54,493 nucleotides of DNA from Thiohalocapsa halophila (GTDB lineage: Bacteria > Pseudomonadota > Gammaproteobacteria > Chromatiales > Chromatiaceae), in contig NZ_NRRV01000033.1 of NCBI RefSeq assembly GCF_016583825.1, forward strand, positions 1-54,493, written 5' to 3'. The notes below the pieces were generated by a model. The model saw nothing but the letters and a program-made list of their open reading frames with translations. It searched no databases and had not been told where the DNA came from. The position numbers were made by a program, and so were the translations under genes. Shown here one piece after another: positions 28,287-34,939 of the stretch; the first letter of the stretch is position 1, and every line of letters starts with the position of its first letter.

Positions 28287-29602
28287 ATCTTGCCGAACAT
28301 AGACTACGGCTGTCGCCATCAGATTGGTGCCGCAGCAAGGTGAAGCACCACCTCTCTTTCTTCGTAGGCGGCGGCACCCCGAGCAAGGACCGGGCGGACT
28401 ACTGGACTCAGGGTACGATTCCTTGGGTTTCACCCAAGGATATGAAGCGCCGCTACATCGACCACGCAGAGGATTTTATTACGGAAGAGGCTGTTTCAAG
28501 CAGTACAACGTCCTTAGTTTCTCCCGGTAGGGTATTGATGGTAGTTAGATCTGGGATCCTGAGGCATTCTCTTCCAGTGGCTATTAATTTAGTGCCCGTG
28601 GCTCTCAATCAGGACATGAAGGCTTTAGGGTTTAGGGGAACACTTGACCCTCGATTCTTCGCTTTCTGGGTCAGCGGCCAGGCTAAAAATCTATTACTCG
28701 AATGGACTCAAATTGGTGCGACTGTTGATAGCATAGATGTAGACGCTACGCTGAATGCATGGATTGCTTTGCCTGATCTCGAAACCCAAAAAACCATCGC
28801 CGATTTTCTCGACCGCGAGACCGCACGCATCGAGCAGTTGGTATTCAAGCGTATACGTTTGGCAGAGATCGTCTCCGAGCGGCAAAGAGCTATAATTGCA
28901 TCAGTTGTTATTGGTGGTCGTCATGATGATGGGACTTGGCTTCCCGATTTACCGCCAGACTGGGAGGAAAAACGTGCGAAATTCTGCCTCCGTGAAACTC
29001 AAAAGAGAAGCGTGACCGGTGAGGAAGAGCTTCTTACAGTATCTCATATAACTGGCGTGACAAAACGCGCTGAAAAAGACGTCAATATGTTTCTTGCCGA
29101 GACAAACCAGGGGTACAAGCTAGTTTCTGAGGGCGATCTGGTCATAAATACGATGTGGGCATGGATGGGGGCAATGGGTGTTAGCAGCCACTACGGGCTG
29201 ATTAGTCCATCATATGGAGTTTATCGGTTTGTCTCGAACCAGTTGAGACCTGCTTTTGTCGATTTGATTGCGCGATCAAAGCCATTTATTGCGGAAGCAA
29301 CTAGGCGAAGTAAGGGAATTCATAGTTCACGTTTACGCCTCTATCCAGACCTATTTCTCGATATGTCGCTGCCAATCCCTCCGCTAGCAACCCAGGATGC
29401 CATTCTTGTGGATCTTGAGAGAAAGTTTCAGAAAGAAAATGAACTGCTGCGCAAAAATTCGCAGGCAGCAGATTTACTCCGCGAATTCCGCTCCGCCCTC
29501 ATTACCGCCGCCGTCACCGGCCAGATCGACGTGACGGCCTGGAGTCGTCGCGGCAGCACCGACCGCCGTCTGGATCAGATCGAAGAGGAGATGAGCACAT
29601 GA
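28283..29602 (+). CDS. hsdS: Type I restriction-modification specificity subunit HsdS
   Basis: 439-residue DNA-recognition subunit with two target recognition domains. TRD1 spans about residues 10-165 (HHLSFFVGGGTPSKDRADYW, WIALPDLETQKTIADFLDRE closes it), then a coiled spacer (TARIEQLVFKRIRLAEIVSE), TRD2 about 225-385 and a closing coil (LLREFRSALITAAVTGQIDV). The start is a GTG at 28283 overlapping the stop of the hsdM fragment. The middle of the gene is conspicuously AT-richer than hsdM and hsdR, typical of exchanged TRDs. Its stop overlaps the start of a short hsdR-like fragment. It should set the recognition site for the system. Confidence 0.93.
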   Translation: MNLAEHRLRLSPSDWCRSKVKHHLSFFVGGGTPSKDRADYWTQGTIPWVSPKDMKRRYIDHAEDFITEEAVSSSTTSLVSPGRVLMVVRSGILRHSLPVAINLVPVALNQDMKALGFRGTLDPRFFAFWVSGQAKNLLLEWTQIGATVDSIDVDATLNAWIALPDLETQKTIADFLDRETARIEQLVFKRIRLAEIVSERQRAIIASVVIGGRHDDGTWLPDLPPDWEEKRAKFCLRETQKRSVTGEEELLTVSHITGVTKRAEKDVNMFLAETNQGYKLVSEGDLVINTMWAWMGAMGVSSHYGLISPSYGVYRFVSNQLRPAFVDLIARSKPFIAEATRRSKGIHSSRLRLYPDLFLDMSLPIPPLATQDAILVDLERKFQKENELLRKNSQAADLLREFRSALITAAVTGQIDVTAWSRRGSTDRRLDQIEEEMST

Positions 29603-29709
29603 CAGGGAGGCCAGCGGCCGCCATCCACACTGAACCGGTGGTCCAGGACCACGTGATCGCCCAGCGCATCGCCGGTGGGTGCTACCGGTTCGCGAATTTT
29701 CGCCTCTGA
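29599..29709 (+). pseudogene. Diverged 5' fragment of hsdR
   Basis: 36 codons from an ATG overlapping the hsdS stop (ATGA). The reading EPVVQDHVIAQRIAGGCYRF parallels the start of the intact HsdR, REQVLQDHLIAQLVAGEGYR. Similarity ends there and a TGA closes the frame. This looks like the original hsdR start in a canonical hsdS-hsdR junction, displaced by the Uma2 gene and the intact hsdR that follow. Confidence 0.75.
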
Positions 29710-29724
29710 CGGAGGAGCGCCACC

Positions 29725-30288
29725 ATGCATGCGACAGATGCTTCACGGCAAGTCAGCGTCGAAGACTACCTCGCCGGCGAGGAAAAGGGCGAGGTGCGCC
29801 ATGAGTACATCGACGGTCAGCTCTATGCGATGACCGGCGCGAGCGATCGGCACGGCATGATCGTCTCCAACCTCGTCGCCGCCTTGCGTCCGCTGTTGCG
29901 CGGGCGCGGATGTCAGCTCTTTGCCAACGATATGAAGGTGCATCTTCAGATCGCGGGCCAAAACATCTTCTACTACCCTGATCTGCTGCTGGGCTGCGAT
30001 CCGGATGATCGCCAGACCTACTTGCGCACCAAGCCCTGCGTGCTCGTCGAGGTCCTGTCGGAGACCACCGAGCGGATCGAGCGGCGCGAGAAGTTCCTGG
30101 CCTATACGACCCTGGCGAGCCCGCAGGACTACCTGCTGGTGAGTCAGACGCGGCGCGAGGTCTGGCATCATCGGCGCTCGCGCGAGTGGTCGCCGGATGT
30201 GGTGACCGATGGCGAGCTGACACTCGACTGCCTCCGCCTGGCTCTGCCGATCGGGCTGGTCTATGAGGACGTCGAAGGACTCGACTGA
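29725..30288 (+). CDS. Uma2 family (DUF820) putative endonuclease, first copy
   Basis: 187-residue protein of the Uma2/DUF820 group, PD-(D/E)xK-fold nucleases of unknown role that are common in cyanobacteria and purple bacteria. Family features: SVEDYLAGEEKGEVRHEYID near residue 10-30, the acidic active-site region YYPDLLLGCDP near 83-93, and PCVLVEVLSETTERIERREK near 105-125, where VEV and the following charged residues supply the rest of the site. GGAGGAG lies before the ATG. It ends 6 bases before the hsdR start. Lying between an hsdR fragment and intact hsdR, it seems to be part of an inserted cassette. Confidence 0.85.
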   Translation: MHATDASRQVSVEDYLAGEEKGEVRHEYIDGQLYAMTGASDRHGMIVSNLVAALRPLLRGRGCQLFANDMKVHLQIAGQNIFYYPDLLLGCDPDDRQTYLRTKPCVLVEVLSETTERIERREKFLAYTTLASPQDYLLVSQTRREVWHHRRSREWSPDVVTDGELTLDCLRLALPIGLVYEDVEGLD

Positions 30289-30294
30289 CACGCA

Positions 30295-33200
30295 ATGAGC
30301 TCGCCCTACACAGCCGGAATCCAACGGGAACAGGTTCTGCAGGACCACCTGATAGCCCAGCTCGTGGCCGGCGAGGGCTACCGGCAGCGGAATCCGGCGA
30401 GCGACTATGACCGGAGCCTGGCCATGGATAAGGCCCTGGTGCTGGAATTCGTCCAGCAGACCCAGCCCGACGCCTGGGCCAAGCTCGAGGCCCACTACAG
30501 CGCCTCGGCCGAGGACACCTTCTTCACCCAGCTCGCCAAGGCGCTAAAGGATCGGGGCCTGCTCGACGTGCTGCGCCAGGGGATCAAGATCGTCCCCGGC
30601 ATCCAGTTTGCGCTGTACTACTTCCAGCCGGCCAGCAGCCTTGAGCCCAAACGCGTCGCCGAGTACGAGGCCAACATCCTGTCGGTGATGAAAGAAGTCG
30701 CCTACAGCTGCCGAGAAGGCAAGGGGCATGACAACCGCATCGACATCGTCCTGTTTGTCAACGGCCTGCCCGTGGCAACCCTGGAGGCCAAGAACCTGCT
30801 CACCGGCACCACCTTCAAGCATGCCGAAAAGCAGTACCGCGAAGACCGCTCGCCGGCCGGCGAGCCGCTGCTGACCTTCAAGCGCGGTGCCCTGGTGCAC
30901 TTCGCCTTCGACGAAGACAACTGCTCGATGACCACCCGGCTGGCGAACGGCAAGACCCACTTCCTGCCGTTCAACCGGGGGCGAGACGGCGGGGCCGGCA
31001 ACCCGGACATCGACGGCGAGTTTCGTGTCGCCTACCTGTACCGCTCCGGTACCGATGCCGGTGTGGGGGGCAAGGCCGTCTTCTCGCGCGAGGTCCTGCT
31101 CGATGTGATCGGCCGCTTCATGCTGCTGGAGGCCAGCGGCAAGCAGGAGACGCTGATCTTCCCGCGCTTCCAGCAGCTGGATGCGGTGCGCAAGCTGAGC
31201 GCCCATGCCCAAGCCTTCGGCCCCGGTCACAACTACCTGATCCAGCACTCGGCCGGCTCCGGCAAGTCCAACACCATTGGCTGGCTCGCCCATCACGCGA
31301 TCAACCTGCACAACGCCGACGACGAGCCGGTCTTCAACACCGTCGTCATCGTCACCGACCGGGTGATCCTCGATCGCCAGCTGCAGGACACCGTTGCGCA
31401 GTTCGAGCAGACTCAGGGCGTGGTGAAGAAGATCGACGGCACCTCCCGGCAGCTCAAGGAGGCGATCGCCAAGGGCGCGCGGATCATCATCACCACCATC
31501 CAGAAGTTCTCCACCGACCACCTCAAGGCCCTGTCCGGGCAGGGCGGGCGCACCTTCGCGGTGATCGTCGATGAGGCCCACAGCAGCCAATCAGGTAAGT
31601 CGGCACAGGCGATGACCGATGCGCTGACCCGCGAGGCCGGCTCCAGTGACGAGATCGAGGACCTGATCGCCGCCTATCAGAAGAGCCGCGGCCCGCAGCC
31701 CAACATCAGCTTCTTCGCCTTCACCGCGACGCCGCGCAACGTCACCCTGGAGCGCTTCGGTACCCAGGGCGAGGACGGGCTGCCGCACCCGTTTCACCTC
31801 TACTCCATGCGCCAGGCCATCGAGGAGGGCTTCATCCTCGACGTGCTGCAGCACTACAGCACCTACAGCGCCTACTACCAGCTGGAGAAGGCCATCGAGG
31901 ACGACCCCCGGCTCAGCTCGCGCAAGGGCCAGCAGCGCGTCGCCCGCTACGCCAACCTGCACGAGACCGCCATCAGCCAGAAGGCCGAGATCATCGTCGA
32001 GCACTTCCGCCGCCATGTGCAACCGATGTTGAACGGCCAGGCCAAGGCGATGATCGTCACCAGCAGCCGCGAGCACGCGCTGCGCTACTACTTCGGTATT
32101 CGCGATTACCTCAAGCAGCAGGGCTACAGCGACCTCAAGGCCCTGGTCGCCTTCTCCGGCGAGCTGACCCACAACGGCGAGACCTTCACCGAAGCCGCCC
32201 TGAACGGCTTCTCGGAAACCGAGCTGCGCGGGCGCTTCGACGGCTTCAAGAAGGACGGCACCCCGTATCCGGAGACCTATCAGCTGCTGATCGTCGCCGA
32301 GAAGTACCAGACCGGCTTCGACCAGCCCAAGCTCTGCGCCATGTACGTGGACCGCAAGCTCGCCGGCCTGCAGGCGGTCCAGACCCTCTCGCGGCTCAAC
32401 CGCACCTACAGTGCCACGGTGGGGCCGGGCAAGGACGCGACCGACATCCTGGACTTCCGCAACACCATCGAGGAGATCCAGGACGCCTTCCGGCCCTACT
32501 ACGAGGTCACGGCCCTGGAGGCCAACTCCGACCCGAACCTGGTCTACGACCTGGAAGGTCGTCTGTTCAAGTTCGGTTATCTGGACCGCGCCGAGATCGA
32601 GCGCTTCGCGCAGACCTTCTACCAAGGCAAGCTCGGCGTAACCGACCGCGCCCGGCTCGAAGGGCTGGTCCGTGCAGCCGTTCAGCGCTTCGAGGCCGAT
32701 GACGACGAAGGCCGGCAGGAGGAATTCCGCCAGCTGCTGAAGAGCTACATGCGCTTCTACAGCTTCATCGCCCAGGTCATGGCCCTGGAGGACACCGGCC
32801 TGGAGAAGCTCTACAGCTACGGCGCCTGGCTCGTGCGCCTGCTGCCCAACCGCGAGGTGCCGCCGGACATCGAGATCACCGACGACATGCTCAAGCTGCA
32901 GGCGTTCAAGACCGAGAAGCAGGAGGAGGGCAGCGCCTCACTCGGCGTCGGCGAGACCGCCGCGCTCTACGCCATCACGGAATTCGGCGCCAAGCCCTAC
33001 ACCGAGGACGAGCAAAAGGAGCTCTCGGAGATCGTGCGGGCGTTCAACGACCGCCACGGCACCGACTTCAGCGAGGAGGACATGCTGCGCTTCGAGCGTG
33101 TCAACCGCGACCTGCTCAGCGACGACATGACCGCGATGCTGCGCAACAACCCGCCGGACGTCGTCTACGGCGCCTTCGCCCAGGCGTTCTTCCAGGGCGC

Positions 33201-33330
33201 GATCCAGATGTTTCAGAAAGACAACGAGATGCGCAACATCGTCATGACCGACCCGGACGCCCGGGAGAAAGCGACCCGGCACTTCTTCAATCGGGCGTTG
33301 CGGGAAGTGCATGAAGGTGCGGCTTCATGA
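30295..33330 (+). CDS. hsdR: Type I restriction endonuclease subunit HsdR
   Basis: 1011-residue motor and nuclease subunit. N-terminal PD-(D/E)xK nuclease region with RIDIVLFVNGLPVATLEAKN near residue 150; then the SF2 helicase with Walker A HSAGSGKSNTIGW near 318-330, DEAH box VIVDEAHSSQSGKSAQ near 424, and motif III FFAFTATPRN near 473-482; and motif VI region VQTLSRLNRTYS near 695. The C-terminal helical region after about residue 800 would contact HsdM. All catalytic motifs are intact. Together with hsdM and hsdS it makes a complete, probably functional system despite the scars at both gene junctions. Confidence 0.96.
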   Translation: MSSPYTAGIQREQVLQDHLIAQLVAGEGYRQRNPASDYDRSLAMDKALVLEFVQQTQPDAWAKLEAHYSASAEDTFFTQLAKALKDRGLLDVLRQGIKIVPGIQFALYYFQPASSLEPKRVAEYEANILSVMKEVAYSCREGKGHDNRIDIVLFVNGLPVATLEAKNLLTGTTFKHAEKQYREDRSPAGEPLLTFKRGALVHFAFDEDNCSMTTRLANGKTHFLPFNRGRDGGAGNPDIDGEFRVAYLYRSGTDAGVGGKAVFSREVLLDVIGRFMLLEASGKQETLIFPRFQQLDAVRKLSAHAQAFGPGHNYLIQHSAGSGKSNTIGWLAHHAINLHNADDEPVFNTVVIVTDRVILDRQLQDTVAQFEQTQGVVKKIDGTSRQLKEAIAKGARIIITTIQKFSTDHLKALSGQGGRTFAVIVDEAHSSQSGKSAQAMTDALTREAGSSDEIEDLIAAYQKSRGPQPNISFFAFTATPRNVTLERFGTQGEDGLPHPFHLYSMRQAIEEGFILDVLQHYSTYSAYYQLEKAIEDDPRLSSRKGQQRVARYANLHETAISQKAEIIVEHFRRHVQPMLNGQAKAMIVTSSREHALRYYFGIRDYLKQQGYSDLKALVAFSGELTHNGETFTEAALNGFSETELRGRFDGFKKDGTPYPETYQLLIVAEKYQTGFDQPKLCAMYVDRKLAGLQAVQTLSRLNRTYSATVGPGKDATDILDFRNTIEEIQDAFRPYYEVTALEANSDPNLVYDLEGRLFKFGYLDRAEIERFAQTFYQGKLGVTDRARLEGLVRAAVQRFEADDDEGRQEEFRQLLKSYMRFYSFIAQVMALEDTGLEKLYSYGAWLVRLLPNREVPPDIEITDDMLKLQAFKTEKQEEGSASLGVGETAALYAITEFGAKPYTEDEQKELSEIVRAFNDRHGTDFSEEDMLRFERVNRDLLSDDMTAMLRNNPPDVVYGAFAQAFFQGAIQMFQKDNEMRNIVMTDPDAREKATRHFFNRALREVHEGAAS

Positions 33331-33674
33331 CGCGCCCAATGCATCGATGGGCCGTAGGTCTACGGCGACAACGAGCAAGAATCACCGCTGTGGTGATGTG
33401 TCGAGCGCTCTGCGGCTGTTCGTGGCGCGCCACGGAGAGCATTGATGCGAGGCGCATCGCCGTCGAGGGGAGGGCGGTTCAGCCGTTGCCGTCCGGTTCC
33501 GGGGTGGACTGCGCTTCGCTTGTCCACCCTACGCCCTGTGCCTGCTCCTCTTGCCCGGCATCGTCTGCTCCGCATGTAGGGGAAACAGCTCAGATGCCGA
33601 AACAGTTGAAGAATGGTCATCGGCGGGGCGCAGCGCTTCCCACAGCGGAATAATCCGGACATCGAGGTGACCCC
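33331..33674. other. Gap after hsdR with one dispersed hairpin repeat
   Basis: No gene is seen. Bases 33503-33533 hold a hairpin repeat GGTGGACTGCGCTTCGCTTG followed by TCCACCCTACG, whose ends GGTGGAC and GTCCACC pair. Copies of the same element occur at 52003-52030 and, as a half, at 34898-34916. GAGGTGA lies before the next ATG. Confidence 0.75.
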
Positions 33675-34232
33675 ATGAGCCAACCCGCAGGGCGCCTGGC
33701 GACCTATCAGGACATCCTGGACCTGCCGGAGCATATGGTCGGCGAGATCCTTCACGGCACCTTGGTGACCCACCCGCGTCCGGCGCCCAAACATCTGCTT
33801 GCCAGCTCGTCGCTCGGTGTCGAGCTGGCTGGTCCGTTTCAGATGGGACGCGGTGGCCCCGGCGGCTGGTGGATCCTCGATGAGCCGGAGCTGCATCTGG
33901 GGTCGCACATCTTGGTGCCGGCCCTGGCCGGCTGGCGCCGAGAGCGTCTGCCGGGCCTGCCTGAGACGGCCTATTTCGACACCGTCCCGGACTGGGTGTG
34001 CGAGGTGCTCTCGCCCGCCACCGCGAGGATCGACCGCGGCGACAAGCTGCCGCTTTATGCGGCCCAGGCGGTGGCCTGGTGCTGGCTGCTGGATCCGGAT
34101 CTGCGCACCCTCGAAGTCCTGCAACGGCAGGACAGCCAGTGGCTGCTGCTTGGGACTTTCAAGGACGATGCGCGGATACAGGCGCCGCCCTTTGCGGAGA
34201 TCACACTCGACCTGACGGCCTTGTGGACCTAG
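33675..34232 (+). CDS. Uma2 family (DUF820) putative endonuclease, second copy
   Basis: 185-residue Uma2-family protein, clearly distinct from the copy at 29725-30288. Features: ATYQDILDLPEHMVGEILHG at residues 9-28, GGWWILDEPELHLGSHILVP near 60-80 with the first acidic pair, YFDTVPDWVCEVLSPATARI near 100-120 (the E-V-L-S signature) and KLPLYAAQAVAWCWLLDP, whose lysine completes the site. A good ribosome-binding site (GAGGTGA) precedes the ATG. It stands alone between two hairpin repeats, downstream of hsdR. Biological role unknown. Confidence 0.85.
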   Translation: MSQPAGRLATYQDILDLPEHMVGEILHGTLVTHPRPAPKHLLASSSLGVELAGPFQMGRGGPGGWWILDEPELHLGSHILVPALAGWRRERLPGLPETAYFDTVPDWVCEVLSPATARIDRGDKLPLYAAQAVAWCWLLDPDLRTLEVLQRQDSQWLLLGTFKDDARIQAPPFAEITLDLTALWT

Positions 34233-34286
34233 TGCAACAGTGCGGCAATTCCCAAACCGATTGCCGCTGACCGCAATCGCTGTGAG

Positions 34287-34357
34287 GTGGGAGCCCGCTT
34301 GCGGGCGATCTTCTGCAGCCGCGAGCGCAGCGAGGTCGCCCGCAAGCGGGCTCCTAC
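34287..34357. repeat. Perfect long hairpin repeat
   Basis: GGAGCCCGCTTGCGGGCGA (34290-34308) and its exact complement TCGCCCGCAAGCGGGCTCC (34336-34354) form a 19-bp perfect stem around a 27-base loop. It resembles the REP doublets of Pseudomonas-type genomes. It could also act as a terminator for the Uma2 gene, though no T-run follows. Confidence 0.85.
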
Positions 34358-34391
34358 AGCGCTGGGAGCAAAGCTGCCGGTTTTGCTGGTG

Positions 34392-34465
34392 CTCAAGGCC
34401 CCTGTGCGGCGACGGGGATCTCCTTGATGGGCACGACCTGGGAGTCGCCGGGCCGCAGGGGCCGT
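34392..34465 (-). pseudogene. Diverged second copy of the GH65 gene 3' end
   Basis: On the minus strand this encodes RPGDSQVVPIKEIPVAAQGP then stop, against QPGDSQVVPIKEMPVAVHGP then stop at the end of the intact GH65 gene. The DNA matches 34938-35011 at most positions. It lies on the other side of the antitoxin gene from the intact gene. Confidence 0.88.
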
Positions 34466-34538
34466 CGGACGCTGCCGCCAACCGGGGGCTGGGACGCGTT
34501 CTCTGGTAGCTCGGGCGCGCTCCGCGCAGCGACCGGCC

Positions 34539-34865
34539 TTACTGCGGGCTGGTCGAGGAGTGCACGCTGAAAGAGACCCCCTCGTGGGCCTTTAGGTGAG
34601 AGACCACGGCGAAGAGATTGTCGGCGCGCGGATTGCCCTCGTCGCTCAGCATGCGCATCAGGCTCTTGGGGCTCTTGTGCAGCTCCGCCCCCAGCGCCTC
34701 GAAGCCGACGGTCGCGTTCACATAGTCGCGCAGGAGCAGCTTGCCGGTCTCCAGGTCGTTGTTCAGGAACGCATCGAGGGCTTCTTCGAGCAGAGCGATA
34801 CGAAACGCCGGGTCCGCTTGTGCCCGGGCCTTGATCGTCTCATTGAAATCTCTCGTCAGGGGCAT
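34539..34865 (-). CDS. Antitoxin of the RelE/ParE-linked addiction-module family
   Basis: 108-residue protein. MPLTRDFNETIKARAQADPA, LLLRDYVNATVGFEALGAEL and HKSPKSLMRMLSDEGNPRAD match the family of helix-turn-helix antidotes that follow a RelE/ParE-type toxin. The C-terminal half (residues about 50-95) holds the DNA-binding fold. In this family the toxin gene comes just before; here only its last ten codons remain (34869-34901). It is therefore an orphan antitoxin, four bases after the toxin stop. Likely autorepressor by family habit; no operator identified. Confidence 0.75.
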   Translation of the reverse strand: MPLTRDFNETIKARAQADPAFRIALLEEALDAFLNNDLETGKLLLRDYVNATVGFEALGAELHKSPKSLMRMLSDEGNPRADNLFAVVSHLKAHEGVSFSVHSSTSPQ

Positions 34866-34868
34866 GGC

Positions 34869-34901
34869 TCAGCCGCCTTTCTTCCGCTGTTTGTAGTCTT
34901 C
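34869..34901 (-). pseudogene. Residual 3' tail of a RelE/ParE-type toxin gene
   Basis: The minus strand reads EDYKQRKKGG then TGA, three bases after which the antitoxin ATG begins. Toxins of this family commonly end with a similar D-Y-x-x-R tail. Upstream the sequence is not toxin but half of the GGTGGAC hairpin repeat (34898-34916), so the repeat appears to have replaced the toxin body. The call rests on ten residues and position. Confidence 0.4.
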
Positions 34902-34939
34902 GCTTGTCCACCCTACCGAGCAGCCGATTGTGGTTGCGC

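Noticed and set aside
34287..34357. Intrinsic terminator of the second Uma2 gene
   Set aside because: The 19-bp stem is strong but has a long loop and no T-run, and it matches the REP doublet pattern better.
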